Below are positions 8,931-18,348 of a stretch of 64,000 bases of DNA, piece after piece; the first letter of the stretch is position 1, and each line of letters begins with the position of its first letter. This DNA is from Actinoplanes couchii. Lineage in GTDB: Bacteria; Actinomycetota; Actinomycetes; Mycobacteriales; Micromonosporaceae. The DNA lies in NCBI RefSeq assembly GCF_016862075.1, contig NZ_BOMG01000063.1, positions 29,063-93,062 of the forward strand, given 5' to 3'. The notes beneath the pieces are model-generated. The model had not been told where the DNA came from. It did no database searches and was given only the letters and a program-made list of their open reading frames with translations. The translations under genes and the position numbers were made by a program.

Positions 8931-9558
8931 CCTGGTTCTGCTGTCGTAGTGCCCGGACATACTCACCCGGCGTCAGCCCGGTGGCGGCCCGGTGGCGGCC
9001 CGGAACCCGTTGACCAGGTGGGACTGATCGGCGTACCCGAGCCGAGCCGCGATGTCCGCGGCCCGCCCTTCCCCGTCGACCGCGAACTGCCGGGCCGCCT
9101 CCTGCAGCCGAATCCACCGCCGGTTCCAGGCCGGCCCGTGCCCCACCGTCTCCCGCAACGCCCGCTGCACACTCCGCAGCCCTCGCCCTCGCCCTCGCCT
9201 TCGCTCCAGCCCTCGCCCTCGCCTTCGCTCCAGCCCTCGCCCTCGCCCTCGCCCTCGCCGCTCACGCCTCTGTTGCCGCCGCGGGATCCCCGTCGGGCCG
9301 CGCGGTTCCGGCGAAGGCCCGGGTGATCTCGTCTATCGCCTCGTTCGCCAGCAGTTGCCTGCCGGTCAAGGGATGCATGGTCGCCGCGTACCGGACCAGG
9401 TTCTCCGGATGCAGCACCCCGGACCGGTCGCCCGGCGCGATCGCCCGCGCCGTGCCGTACTCCGTGGTGCCGTTCTTCCCGGTGTCGTTCTTCTCGGTGT
9501 CGTTTTCTTCCAGACCCGCCCCCGCCGCGGCGTGCACCATGATCGGCATGCACAGCAC
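8923..9558 (-). pseudogene. AraC-family transcription regulator remnant, frameshifted and partly deleted
   Basis: Pieces of one AraC-type regulator lie in different minus-strand frames. From 9558, GVLHPENLVRYAATMHP gives the N-terminal domain start and then jumps to LLANEAIDEITRAFAG from the domain end, so the middle is missing. After a hexamer-repeat tract at 9178-9260, RALRETVGHGPAWNRRWIRL and IAARLGYADQSHLVNGFRAA (the DNA-binding domain) run in another frame. An 11-bp duplication (gccgccaccgg twice, near 8980-9005) then forces a stop, and the true C-terminus (GLTPGEYVRALRQQNQAW) continues in a third frame. It may once have controlled the sugar genes next to it. That is inference. Confidence 0.7.
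9178..9260. repeat. hexamer / 24-bp tandem repeat inside the AraC remnant
   Basis: The tract is made of cctcgc hexamers organised in 24-bp units (agccctcgccctcgccttcg plus ctcc). It interrupts the regulator between its N-terminal domain and its DNA-binding domain and shifts the frame. Confidence 0.9.
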
Positions 9559-9749
9559 GAACTATGTGAACACGTTCATCGCGGTCGCTGAGGTCCCGGC
9601 CGTTGCGGGGGTGCCGTGGTTAACCCGTGCGGATGACGCCCTCTCCCGCTCGGGGGCTCGACCGGCTGACAATGGGTCGTCCGTCGGCTCATCATCGAGT
9701 CGATCCGAGGTATCCCTGGATCCGGTGGGTCAGGTGGAGGCGAACGGTG

Positions 9750-10631
9750 ATGCCCGGGACGGTCGAATACCTCGCCGCGCGTACCGTCGGCGACGTGTTG
9801 TCGGCGCTGGCCGACGGTTCCACCGCGGTGCTGGCCGGCGGTCAGAGCCTGGCCGCCGAGCTGGGCCGCTCGGACCTGCTGGTGCGCCGTCTGGTCGACA
9901 TCAACCAGGTGGCGGGCCTGGCCACTCTTCGCCAGAGCGACGGGACACTGCGGGTGGGCCCACTCGTGCGGCACCGGGCTTTCGAATCGGGCCGGGTGGA
10001 CGGCCCGCTCGGCGACCTGATGCGGCTGATGGTGCACCATCTGGGGCATCCACCGATCCGGGCCCGGGGCACGATGATCGGCAGTCTCGCCTACGCCAAT
10101 CCGGCCGCCGAGTGGCCGGCCCTGGTGGTGACGGTCGGCGCCAGCCTGCGCCTGACCGGCCCGGACGGCTCCCGCACCGTGCCGGCCGACCAGTTCTTCA
10201 CCGGCCCGTTCACCACCGTCCGCCGCCCGGAGGAACTGCTGGCCGAAGCGATCCTGCCGACGCTGCCGACCGGCGCCGGCGTCGGTTACGCCGAGGACCG
10301 CCGCTTCACGATCTTCCCCCAGGCGGGTGCCCTGGCCGTGGTGACGCTCTCCGCGGGCCGGGTGGCCACGGCCGCGATAGGCCTGATGAACGCGGGCCCC
10401 CGCCCGATCCGAGCCGGCGCGGCCGAACGTGTCCTCCGGGGCAACCCCCTGTGCGACGCGGCGATAACCGAAGCCGCCGAAACCGCGGCCCACACCGATG
10501 CCGACTTGCCACTGACCGGCCACGACCACCGCCTGTCCCGCCGCAACGCCCTGAAGATCCTGGTACGCAGAGCCCTGACCCAGGCCCGCTCCCGCACCGA
10601 ACCTCATCCCACCACCCAGGAGGAGCCCTGA
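9750..10631 (+). CDS. FAD-binding subunit-like protein of molybdenum hydroxylases (CoxM family), stand-alone
   Basis: 293 residues. The ATG at 9750 is chosen for GGTGGAGG about 10 bases upstream. The two FAD-pyrophosphate motifs are visible: AVLAGGQSLAAEL (about residue 30) and ARGTMIGSLAYANPAAEWPA (about residue 110). The C-terminal CO-dehydrogenase flavoprotein domain follows (RFTIFPQAGALAVVTLS). Medium subunits normally sit beside CoxL (molybdopterin) and CoxS (2Fe-2S) genes; neither is present here. It may pair with subunits encoded elsewhere, or be a solitary FAD protein. The family is clear and the substrate unknown. Confidence 0.85.
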   Translation: MPGTVEYLAARTVGDVLSALADGSTAVLAGGQSLAAELGRSDLLVRRLVDINQVAGLATLRQSDGTLRVGPLVRHRAFESGRVDGPLGDLMRLMVHHLGHPPIRARGTMIGSLAYANPAAEWPALVVTVGASLRLTGPDGSRTVPADQFFTGPFTTVRRPEELLAEAILPTLPTGAGVGYAEDRRFTIFPQAGALAVVTLSAGRVATAAIGLMNAGPRPIRAGAAERVLRGNPLCDAAITEAAETAAHTDADLPLTGHDHRLSRRNALKILVRRALTQARSRTEPHPTTQEEP

Positions 10632-10672
10632 CCGGCGGGTCCGACGAGGCTGCGGCGTGACCCGAGAGGCGG

Positions 10673-12226
10673 TCATCGCTGAGCGGTCAACCGGCGGGTG
10701 ATCTCGGCGGCTTCGAAGTGGGCCGGGTCGAAGTCGGCGGCCGAGTCGAGGCCCAGCCAGTCGAGCTGGTCCGCGTGGTCGGGGTGGTCGGGGTCGGCCA
10801 GGACGTCGACGAGCTCCTGGTAGCCCCAGATGCCACCACAGTCCTCGAACGGAGCGGCGCGCCGGCCGCCGGTGCATCGTGGATAGGGGAGATCCTGGCG
10901 GTCGAGGACCTTCTCCACCAGGATCTGGTGCCTCCAGTCGTCGCCGAAGTCGTACCGGTAGAGGAGCCGGGCGCCGGCTTGTGGAGCGACCTGTTTGAGG
11001 GTGACCGGTTTCTCCGGGCGGTGACCCAGATCCGGGTCGGCCGACCGCGCGAAGGCGCCGTGACCGGTCTCGAAGGCGTGCAGGTGACTGTCGTCCCAGC
11101 CGAACGCGGCCTGCAGGTTCTCGTGCAGCACGGCGAGGCTGGTGTCGGCCGGGACCTCGAGACGTCGCCAGATCGGTGGTCTCGCCCCGAGCAGCGACAC
11201 CTTGAGCTGCAGGATCGGTGCCGGCCCGTCCGACATCTTCCGCTTGGCGGGCAGTTTCGGCCCGGCGGTGGCCCGCCGCCGGGCGGCACGCGCCTCGGTC
11301 CGGCGGCCATCCTCGACGATCCGGGCGAAGATCTCGATGTCCTCCGGGGAGAACGGCTCGTCGCCGTGTGGCGCGGGCTCGCGGTCCGGCTCCGGAAGGG
11401 ACCGCAGGCGGGAGCGCAACAACGCGGCCGAGGTGTGGTACCCGGGCCCGCTGTCGCCGGTGTCGTCCGCCGGCTGCTCCGGGTCGTCGATCTCGGCGTC
11501 GTGGTCGGCGCGGGCGCCCAGCGCCTGCTCGGCCAGCCACCGGAACTCGGCCGGCGCCAGGATTTCGCTGCTCAGGGCCACGTCGCCGGCCCGGGCCGCG
11601 GCCCGGATCGTGTCGGTGACCTGCTCCTTGACCTCGCCGGGGAACAGGAGGATGGCGGTTGCGGCGTGACAGTCCTCGTGATCGACGGTGACGGCGAAAC
11701 CGTGTGACTGCCCGGCCCGCTCGAAGACGCCGACCAGGATCGACCGGGCCTCCTCGTCGTCGGTGAATCGCAGCAGGTCACCGGGGCGGACCGGCTCGCG
11801 CAACTCGTCTGCCCAGGCCGGCGCCGGCACTCCGCGGCCGGTCAGGCGCCCGGCGGCGGCTCCGGCCTCCGGCCGCCCGGACACCGCGCCGAGGGACAGC
11901 AGCACGGCGACCGCCTCCGGGGTGCCGGCGTTCTCGAGCAGCGGAACGAAGTCGTCGACCAGCACGTCGGTGATGCCCTCGGCCGACAGGTCGCCGACGC
12001 CCAGCAGGGCCGCGGCGAACAGCTCGGCCTCGATCGGCTCCGTCTCGCCGAGCAGGTCGGCCCCGTCGAGCAGGAGATCGTCGACGATGACGGACACGTC
12101 GGGGCTCTCGCCCGAACAGCTCGGGCAGTCGCAGATCTCGGGCACCGGCGCGACCGCCCGCAGCACCCGCTGACCGCCGCGGTTTCGCGACTTCGACTTC
12201 TTTCTGCCTCTGCTGACCGGACTCAT
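10673..12226 (-). CDS. plasmid pRiA4b ORF-3-like family protein
   Basis: About 517 residues. The ATG at 12226 has GGGAAAG 9 bases upstream; two in-frame ATGs further upstream are less well placed. The C-terminal 190 residues match the pRiA4b ORF-3 family: LQLKVSLLGARPPIWRRLEV, LHENLQAAFGWDDSHLHAF and YDFGDDWRHQILVEKVL. The N-terminus is basic, then has a CDCPSC cluster (possible metal site) and a long acidic helical region. The family is widespread in actinobacterial chromosomes and not itself a transposase. Its biochemical role is not established. It is transcribed toward the CoxM-like gene. Confidence 0.85.
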   Translation of the reverse strand: MSPVSRGRKKSKSRNRGGQRVLRAVAPVPEICDCPSCSGESPDVSVIVDDLLLDGADLLGETEPIEAELFAAALLGVGDLSAEGITDVLVDDFVPLLENAGTPEAVAVLLSLGAVSGRPEAGAAAGRLTGRGVPAPAWADELREPVRPGDLLRFTDDEEARSILVGVFERAGQSHGFAVTVDHEDCHAATAILLFPGEVKEQVTDTIRAAARAGDVALSSEILAPAEFRWLAEQALGARADHDAEIDDPEQPADDTGDSGPGYHTSAALLRSRLRSLPEPDREPAPHGDEPFSPEDIEIFARIVEDGRRTEARAARRRATAGPKLPAKRKMSDGPAPILQLKVSLLGARPPIWRRLEVPADTSLAVLHENLQAAFGWDDSHLHAFETGHGAFARSADPDLGHRPEKPVTLKQVAPQAGARLLYRYDFGDDWRHQILVEKVLDRQDLPYPRCTGGRRAAPFEDCGGIWGYQELVDVLADPDHPDHADQLDWLGLDSAADFDPAHFEAAEITRRLTAQR

Positions 12227-12311
12227 GGGAATCATCTTTCCCAGCGCCGGAGGGGACCGCAATCGAGGCACCCGTACCGTCCCACGTTCGGTTATCCGTA
12301 AGGGGACGGCC

Positions 12312-15020
12312 CTATGGAGAGCCGGTGCGGTCCAGCAGGGCGGCCACGTGGGCCTGGTCTGGGTGGTCGAGTTCGCTGAGGATGCGGTGGGCGTCCTGCC
12401 AGGCGGACCGGGCGTCGGCGGGGCGGTCCGCGGCGGCGTGCGTGGCGCCGATCGACACCAGGCTCTCCGCCACCAGCAGGCGCTCGCCGGTTTCCCGGCG
12501 CAGCGTGAGCGCCGTCTCGTGGCAGGTCACCGCCGCCCGGTCGCGGCCCAGGGCGGCGTTGATCAGACCGCAGCCGACCCACGCGACCGCTTCCCCGATC
12601 CGGTCCCCGATCACCCGGTAGGACGCCACCGCCGCCCGGCACACCTCCAGCGCCCGCTCGTGCTCGCCGGTCAGATAGTGCACGCAGGCGAACAGGTACA
12701 GCGCGAACGCCGGCCCGGCCCGCAGCCCGGCCGTCACCGACAGGTCGAGGACCTCACGCAGGTGGTGCAGGGTCTCCGCGCCCCGCCCGGCCCGCCAGCA
12801 CAGCATCGCCAGGTCCCGGTGCGCGCGGGCCCGGCCGATCAGGTCGTCGTTGCGCTCGGACAGGGCCAGGGCCTCGCCGGCCAACTCCGCGGCCCGGTCA
12901 TAACGACCCAGCCGGGCGTACGCCGTACCGAGCACCCGCATCGCATGGCTCTGCCGCACCGGGTCGTCCAGCTCACCGGCCGCCGCCAGGGCCTGTTCCA
13001 GCGCGGCGACCTCCTCGTCCCACCAGCCGTGCCGGTCCAGGAACGTGACCAGGGCCAGCGCCAGCCGGAACGCGTGCGCGGGGAACCCGGAGCCGAGCGC
13101 CTGATCGACCGCGGCGAGCAGCACGGGCCGTTCCGCGGTCAGCCACGCGGCCGCGTCCCGGTCGCCGGCGAACGTCTCGGGCGTGACCCCGTCCACCAGC
13201 GCGGGCAGTTCGGCCTCGTCGCGGTGCGGGTAGAGCATGCCGTCGGCGGCGTACGCGCTGTGCAGGTAGTAGTCCAGAACCCGGCGCAGAGGCGGCCCGG
13301 CGTCGTCGGGCAGGCGCCCACCGGCGTACGCGCGTAGGAGATCGTGCATGGTGAACCGGCCGGTCACGTGCTCGACGACCAGGTTCGCGTCGGCGAGTTC
13401 GGCGAACAGCTCACCGGCCCGGCGCACCGGCACCCCCATCATCGCCGCCGCCGCGGACGCCGTGACATCCGGCCCGCAGTGCAGCCCGAGCAGCCGGAAC
13501 AGTGCCGCCGCGTCCTCCGACAGACCGTCGAAGGACCAGGAGAACACCATGCGTACGTCGATACTGCGGTCGACACTGGACAGCGCGTCCAGCGGATCCG
13601 CCCCGGCCCGCAGCTCACCGGCCACGGCGGCCAGGGTGAACCGCCGGTTCACCGCGGCTCGTGTCGCGACCAGGGTCATCGCCAGCGGCAGCCCGGCGCA
13701 CCGGTCGATGATCTCGTCCACCGGCGACGGTTCGGCCGCCACCTGGTCCGCGCCGAGCCGGGCCGCCAGCAGCTGCCGGGATTCGGTGGCGCTCAGCGGG
13801 TCCACCGGCAGCGGGTACGCGCCGTCCGTCACCACCAGCGCGGACAGCACGTGCCGGCTGGTCACCACGGCCAGGCAGCCGGGGGAGTTGGGCAGCAGCG
13901 GCCGGACGTCGTCGGGGTCGCGGGCGTTGTCGAGCAGCACCAGCAGCCGTTTGCCCGCCACCAGCCGCCGGTAGAGGCCGATCTGGGCGGCCGGGGTGAC
14001 CGGGATGCTCTGCGGCGGGACGTCGAACGCCTCCAGGAACCCGCGGATCGCCTCGGCGGGTGTGGTGCCCGCGCCGCCCGGGTCGTAGCCGCGCAGGTTG
14101 ACGTGCAGGATCCCGTCCGGGAACCGGTCCGCCACGGTGGTCGCCCAGTGCACCGCCAGGGAGGTCTTGCCGACCCCGGCCATGCCCGAGATCACGATCA
14201 GCGGCCGGTCGGCGGCGGCGTCCAGCAGCCGCATCTCGGCCTGCCGCCCGGCGAAGCCGTGGATGTCGGCGGGCAGCTGCGCGGGCCGGGTGTCGTGTAC
14301 CTCGCCCTGCAGGATCCGCTGGTGCGCGCCCTGGACCAGCCGGCCCGGGTCCAGGCCCAGTTCGGTGCTCAGTCGTTCCCGGACCTCGGTGTGCACCCGC
14401 AGCGCCGCCTCGGTGTGCCCGCTGGCGTGCAGCGCGGTCATCAGGTGCGCCTGGAAGCTCTCCCGGAACGGTTCCTCGCCGACGGCCCGTTGCAGGTCGC
14501 CGAGGATCTGCTGGTGCCGGCCGAGCCGTAGCTCCACCGCGAACAGGTCCTCCATCGCGGTCAGCCGGCGCTCGGCCAGCGCCGGGCCCTCCCGGTCGGT
14601 CAGGGATCCGCTCGTCCCGCCGAGCGCGGCGCCCCGCCACAGGGCCAGCGCCGCCCGCAGCCGTTTCGCCGCGTCGGTGTCCCGGCCCGCGGTCAGGTCG
14701 GCGCGGGCCAGCCGGGTCTCCTCGTCGAATTCGGTGAGATCCAGCTCACCCGGGCCGACCACGATCCGGTAGCCACCGCCGTGGTGCGCGATCTCCCGGC
14801 CGCCGAGCGCCTTGCGCAGCCGCGACACGTAGAGCTGCAGCTGTCCGCGTGCCCCGGCCGGCGGGTTGTCGCCCCAGGTCAGGTCGGTGAGGGAGTTCTC
14901 CTGGACCACCCGGTTCGCGTGCAGCAGCAGGGCGGCCAGCACGGTGCGCTGTTTGGGGCCGCCCAGTGGCACGGCGCCGCCGTCCGACACCTCGACCGGC
15001 CCGAGGAGCTGGAAACGCAT
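12312..15020 (-). CDS. AfsR/SARP-family regulator: DNA-binding, BTAD, NB-ARC and TPR domains
   Basis: About 902 residues from the ATG at 15020 (MRFQLLGPVEVSDGG). The order is a winged-helix OmpR-type domain (TVLAALLLHANRVV, then LQLYVSRLRKALG), the bacterial transcriptional activation domain (ERRLTAMEDLFAVELRLGRH), then an NB-ARC ATPase. The P-loop is VISGMAGVGKTSLAVHWA and Walker B is KRLLVLLDNARD. TPR-like helices follow (AYARLGRYDRAAELAGEALA). This is the classic AfsR layout for activators of secondary metabolism and differentiation. It diverges from the secreted FG-GAP gene. The Pls-type NRPS 5 kb away is a possible target, unproven. Confidence 0.95.
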   Translation of the reverse strand: MRFQLLGPVEVSDGGAVPLGGPKQRTVLAALLLHANRVVQENSLTDLTWGDNPPAGARGQLQLYVSRLRKALGGREIAHHGGGYRIVVGPGELDLTEFDEETRLARADLTAGRDTDAAKRLRAALALWRGAALGGTSGSLTDREGPALAERRLTAMEDLFAVELRLGRHQQILGDLQRAVGEEPFRESFQAHLMTALHASGHTEAALRVHTEVRERLSTELGLDPGRLVQGAHQRILQGEVHDTRPAQLPADIHGFAGRQAEMRLLDAAADRPLIVISGMAGVGKTSLAVHWATTVADRFPDGILHVNLRGYDPGGAGTTPAEAIRGFLEAFDVPPQSIPVTPAAQIGLYRRLVAGKRLLVLLDNARDPDDVRPLLPNSPGCLAVVTSRHVLSALVVTDGAYPLPVDPLSATESRQLLAARLGADQVAAEPSPVDEIIDRCAGLPLAMTLVATRAAVNRRFTLAAVAGELRAGADPLDALSSVDRSIDVRMVFSWSFDGLSEDAAALFRLLGLHCGPDVTASAAAAMMGVPVRRAGELFAELADANLVVEHVTGRFTMHDLLRAYAGGRLPDDAGPPLRRVLDYYLHSAYAADGMLYPHRDEAELPALVDGVTPETFAGDRDAAAWLTAERPVLLAAVDQALGSGFPAHAFRLALALVTFLDRHGWWDEEVAALEQALAAAGELDDPVRQSHAMRVLGTAYARLGRYDRAAELAGEALALSERNDDLIGRARAHRDLAMLCWRAGRGAETLHHLREVLDLSVTAGLRAGPAFALYLFACVHYLTGEHERALEVCRAAVASYRVIGDRIGEAVAWVGCGLINAALGRDRAAVTCHETALTLRRETGERLLVAESLVSIGATHAAADRPADARSAWQDAHRILSELDHPDQAHVAALLDRTGSP

Positions 15021-15124
15021 GACCCCAGGGTAGGTCAAGATCTCCAGTGGTACGCCTTCCGGGTGAACCGTGATGTGTGAAACATTGATGCGGCACACAG
15101 TCGGCGCGGAGGTAGAACAGCACG

Positions 15125-16657
15125 ATGGTGAGAGTCCTGAGTGGAAAGCATTCGGGCCGGCGGGTGCTGTCCGCGGTCGCCCTCGCCACCGCGGTGCTGT
15201 ACCCGGCCGCCCCCGCACAGGCGGCGCCGCCGAAGGTCGCGCCCTGTGCCGCCGGCGGGGTGACCGCCTCGGACAGCGCGATCGCCGACCAGGTCCGTCC
15301 GTCGATGAACGGCAAGCGGCTCGGGGCCGCGGTCAACGGGACACGCATCGCCTGTGCCCGTGCCGTCGTCGAGGCCGTCCGGGCCCGGGGGCTGGGTTCG
15401 CGGGCGGCGGTGATCGCCCTCACCACCGCGATCGCCGAGAGCACCCTGAACAACCACACCGTGGCGCTGGACCACGACAGTCTCGGTCTGTTCCAGCAGC
15501 GCCCCTCGCAGGGGTGGGGCCGGGTCGACCAGCTGATCGACCCGGTCTACGCCACCAACGCCTTCCTCAGCGCGATGCTGCGCAAGTACCCGGGTGACCG
15601 CTGGATGGCCGGTGACATCGGCGCGATCAGCCAGCGGGTGCAGGTGTCGGCGTTCCCGCTCGCCTACACCCCCGAGGTCCACGACGCCCACCTCATCGTG
15701 TCCCGGCTGTGGGGCTCCCCGGTGCAGGAGCCGTCGGCCGCCCCCGCGTCCCCGTCGACGCCGTCGTCCTCGGCGTCGTCCGCCGCGCCTGTCGCGCCGA
15801 CCGGCCCGTTCCAGAAGGCCCTGATCGTCCGGGGCGCCGAGCTGGGCCCGCTGGGCGACCGGCACGAGCTGGCGCTGACCGACTGGAACGGCGACGGCAA
15901 GCCGGACCTGACGGTGGTCAAGGGTTCCGGCACGGTCACCGGCAAGACCGAGGTCCGGATCATGGACGGCGCCAGCGGGTTCGCCAACCTGCTGCTGGAC
16001 AGCGCCACCGCCTTCGGCCCGACCGACGCGACGTACGCGTACGCGTTCACCGACTGGAACGGCGACAAGAAGCCCGACCTGATGGTGATCCGCCGGTCCA
16101 GTGCCGACGGCGACGGCCTGACCCAGGTCAGTGTCCTGGACGGAGCGTCGTCGTTCCGCCGTTACCTGCTGCCCACCGGCACGGTCCCGGCGGTGACCGG
16201 CGACAAGCACCAGTTCGGTGTGGCCGACTGGAACGGCGACGGCCGCCCCGACCTGGTGATCATCCAGACCGCGGGCACGGCCGGGAAGAAGATGGAGGTC
16301 CAGGTGCTGGACGGCGCCGCGAACCTGCAGCGTCACCTGACCCCCACGATCGTCACGTCCGAGCCGGAGAGCCCGGACCGCCAGGTCGTCGTCACCGAGT
16401 GGACCGGTGACAAGAAACCCGATCTGGTGGTGGTCCAGCGCTCCACCACCACGGCGGGCGCGACCCAGCTGACGGTGCTGGACGGCGCGTCCGGTCTGCA
16501 GACGGTCCGGTCGACCTTCGACACCGCCCCCGGCGCGAGCGCCCACCTGGACATCCTGGTCACCAACTGGAACGACGACAAGAAGCCGGACGTGATGATG
16601 GTCCAGAAGACCGGCACCGCGAGCGGCCGGGCGGAACTGGTGATCCTGGGCGGCTGA
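15125..16657 (+). CDS. secreted protein: lysozyme/transglycosylase-like domain plus five FG-GAP/VCBS repeats
   Basis: 510 residues with a clear signal peptide (basic start, hydrophobic core, AQA-A cleavage near residue 34). GGAGG precedes the ATG. Residues about 45-200 form an actinobacterial SLT-like domain with a candidate catalytic Glu in TAIAESTLNN and the signature DSLGLFQQRPSQGWG. A Ser/Ala/Pro linker follows, then five beta-propeller blades, each with a calcium-loop-like core (DWNGDGKPDL, DWNGDKKPDL, DWNGDGRPDL, EWTGDKKPDL, NWNDDKKPDV). It is probably an extracellular cell-wall-acting or cell-wall-binding protein. The same catalytic domain recurs in the gene at 48489. Confidence 0.85.
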   Translation: MVRVLSGKHSGRRVLSAVALATAVLYPAAPAQAAPPKVAPCAAGGVTASDSAIADQVRPSMNGKRLGAAVNGTRIACARAVVEAVRARGLGSRAAVIALTTAIAESTLNNHTVALDHDSLGLFQQRPSQGWGRVDQLIDPVYATNAFLSAMLRKYPGDRWMAGDIGAISQRVQVSAFPLAYTPEVHDAHLIVSRLWGSPVQEPSAAPASPSTPSSSASSAAPVAPTGPFQKALIVRGAELGPLGDRHELALTDWNGDGKPDLTVVKGSGTVTGKTEVRIMDGASGFANLLLDSATAFGPTDATYAYAFTDWNGDKKPDLMVIRRSSADGDGLTQVSVLDGASSFRRYLLPTGTVPAVTGDKHQFGVADWNGDGRPDLVIIQTAGTAGKKMEVQVLDGAANLQRHLTPTIVTSEPESPDRQVVVTEWTGDKKPDLVVVQRSTTTAGATQLTVLDGASGLQTVRSTFDTAPGASAHLDILVTNWNDDKKPDVMMVQKTGTASGRAELVILGG

Positions 16658-16662
16658 GCCGG

Positions 16663-16729
16663 CGATAGCGGCTGGGCAGACGAAAGCGGCGGGCAGACGA
16701 GAGTGGCTGGGCAGACGAAAGCGGCTGGC
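16663..16729. repeat. 18-bp imperfect tandem repeat in intergenic gap
   Basis: About 3.8 copies of cgaaagcggctgggcaga (at 16663, 16681, 16698 and 16716) fill the gap between the convergent FG-GAP gene and the diguanylate cyclase. Confidence 0.85.
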
Positions 16730-16739
16730 CGCCCGGGTG

Positions 16740-18200
16740 TCAGCGCTCGGCCAGGATCGGCGGCACCGGCGGAGTCAGCCGGGAGTTGAAGAAGGCGTGC
16801 CCGCCCCCGGCCCGTTTGGCCTCGTACATGGCGATGTCGGCCTGCTGCAGCAGGACGTTGGCGTCGCCGCCGGTGTGCCGGGCGATGCCGATGCTCACGT
16901 CGATGCTGATGTCGGCGCCCTCGATCGGGAACAGTTCGCTCAGGCGCTCACGGATCCGGGAGGCCACCAGCGACGGGGTGTCCTCGTCCAGGTGGGCGCC
17001 GGAGAGCACCACCACGAACTCGTCGCCGCCCAGCCGGGCCAGCACGTCGTCGGCCCGGGTGCACTCGGCCAGGCGCTGGGACGCCAGTTCCAGCAGGCGG
17101 TCGCCGACCGGGTGGCCGAAGGTGTCGTTGACGTACTTGAACCGGTCCAGGTCCAGCAGCAGCAGCGCCACCGGTGGTGGCGACGGCCGGGCCAGCAGCG
17201 CGTCCAGGTGTTCCATCACGGCCCGCCGGTTGGCCAGCCCGGTGAGCGGGTCGCGGCGGGCCTCCAGGTGCCGGACGTGGCCGGCCGCCTCCAGCTCCCG
17301 GATTGAGACGACGGTCCGCAGCACGACCGCCGCCAGGGTGAGCCCGGCCAGCACGATCGTGGTAATCGACAGCCGGGCCCGGGTGCCGTAGAGCAGGGCG
17401 CCCAGCGCGCCGAACGCGAACACCACCGAGATGCCGAGCGGGTTGCGGTCGCTGGTGCCGGGCTGGATCCGGGGCTGGGCCCAGGCGGCCTGACCCAGCA
17501 GCGCCAGGCCCAGCACGTACAGCAGATTGATCGAGGATCCCGGCCGGTAGGTGCCGTTGGCGATCATGATGACGTAACCCGTGTCGGCGGCGATGAAGGC
17601 GCCGAACCCGCCGGAGATCAGCAGGCTCGGCGGCCCGGTCCAGACGCCGACCGCCATCCGGGCCAGCATCGTGCCGAGCAGCAGGGCGTCACCGAGCGGG
17701 TAGGCCAGCGCGATCCAGCGTGCCAGGCCACCGGTCTCGGCCGGGTCGATCAGCACGTCGACGACGAGGATGGAGAAGACGGCCGCGCCACCGAACCCGG
17801 CGATCGCGCCGTCCAGCAGGATCCGCCGGGGCGGGTTCTGCTCCCGCAGGAAGGCCAGGATGCCGGTGTACGCCAGCGGGTAGAAGGTCAGCCAGGCGAC
17901 GTCGGACAGGGACGGGAACGGCAGTACGGCGCCGTCCCAGGTGTAGACCCAGGAGTACGCGGTCCCGGACGAGTAGGCGCACAGCCCCGCGCCGATCCAC
18001 GCCCAGGCGGTGGCCCGGGCCGGGATCAGGATCGCCCGCAGCAGCAGGAGCAGGGTGGCCCCGAAGTACACGCCGAGGGTCAGGCCCGCGGTGACCACGG
18101 GCGGGGCGGTGTCGCCGAGTCCGGTCAGATGCACCACGGCTACGCCGAGGCCGAGTGCGGCCACCAGCCCGCGGAGCACCTCGATCGCGCGACGGCCCAT
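16740..18200 (-). CDS. membrane diguanylate cyclase (GGDEF)
   Basis: 486 residues. The N-terminal 300 residues hold about eight to nine membrane helices (for example LGVYFGATLLLLLRAILI, LLYVLGLALLGQAAWA). The C-terminal GGDEF domain starts at RDPLTGLANRR and keeps the intact active loop ARLGGDEFVVVLSG. RADD lies five residues before it and matches the RxxD inhibitory I-site, so product feedback is expected. It should make c-di-GMP in response to an unknown membrane signal. It diverges from another GGDEF gene across 148 bp. Confidence 0.92.
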   Translation of the reverse strand: MGRRAIEVLRGLVAALGLGVAVVHLTGLGDTAPPVVTAGLTLGVYFGATLLLLLRAILIPARATAWAWIGAGLCAYSSGTAYSWVYTWDGAVLPFPSLSDVAWLTFYPLAYTGILAFLREQNPPRRILLDGAIAGFGGAAVFSILVVDVLIDPAETGGLARWIALAYPLGDALLLGTMLARMAVGVWTGPPSLLISGGFGAFIAADTGYVIMIANGTYRPGSSINLLYVLGLALLGQAAWAQPRIQPGTSDRNPLGISVVFAFGALGALLYGTRARLSITTIVLAGLTLAAVVLRTVVSIRELEAAGHVRHLEARRDPLTGLANRRAVMEHLDALLARPSPPPVALLLLDLDRFKYVNDTFGHPVGDRLLELASQRLAECTRADDVLARLGGDEFVVVLSGAHLDEDTPSLVASRIRERLSELFPIEGADISIDVSIGIARHTGGDANVLLQQADIAMYEAKRAGGGHAFFNSRLTPPVPPILAER

Positions 18201-18348
18201 GCCTGCCCAGTCGGCAGGGCGCGGCCGGGTCTTAATGACGGGCCGCCCTATTCTGTTCGCGACAAGTGCTCATGGCCGGACCGGCCGGGTCGATGGTCCG
18301 TCGAGCTCGATCGGCGGCCGCGGGGCCCCGGAGTGAGGGGGGAACGGC

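Noticed and set aside
8654..8966. Open frames across the 47-bp repeats and over the AraC remnant, some with Gly-Glu or repeated peptide runs
   Set aside because: They only translate the tandem repeats and have no start context or family features.
10673..12226. Transposon gene, because the family is named after a plasmid ORF and has been linked to IS elements
   Set aside because: No inverted repeats, target duplication or transposase catalytic motif; the family is common as a resident chromosomal gene.
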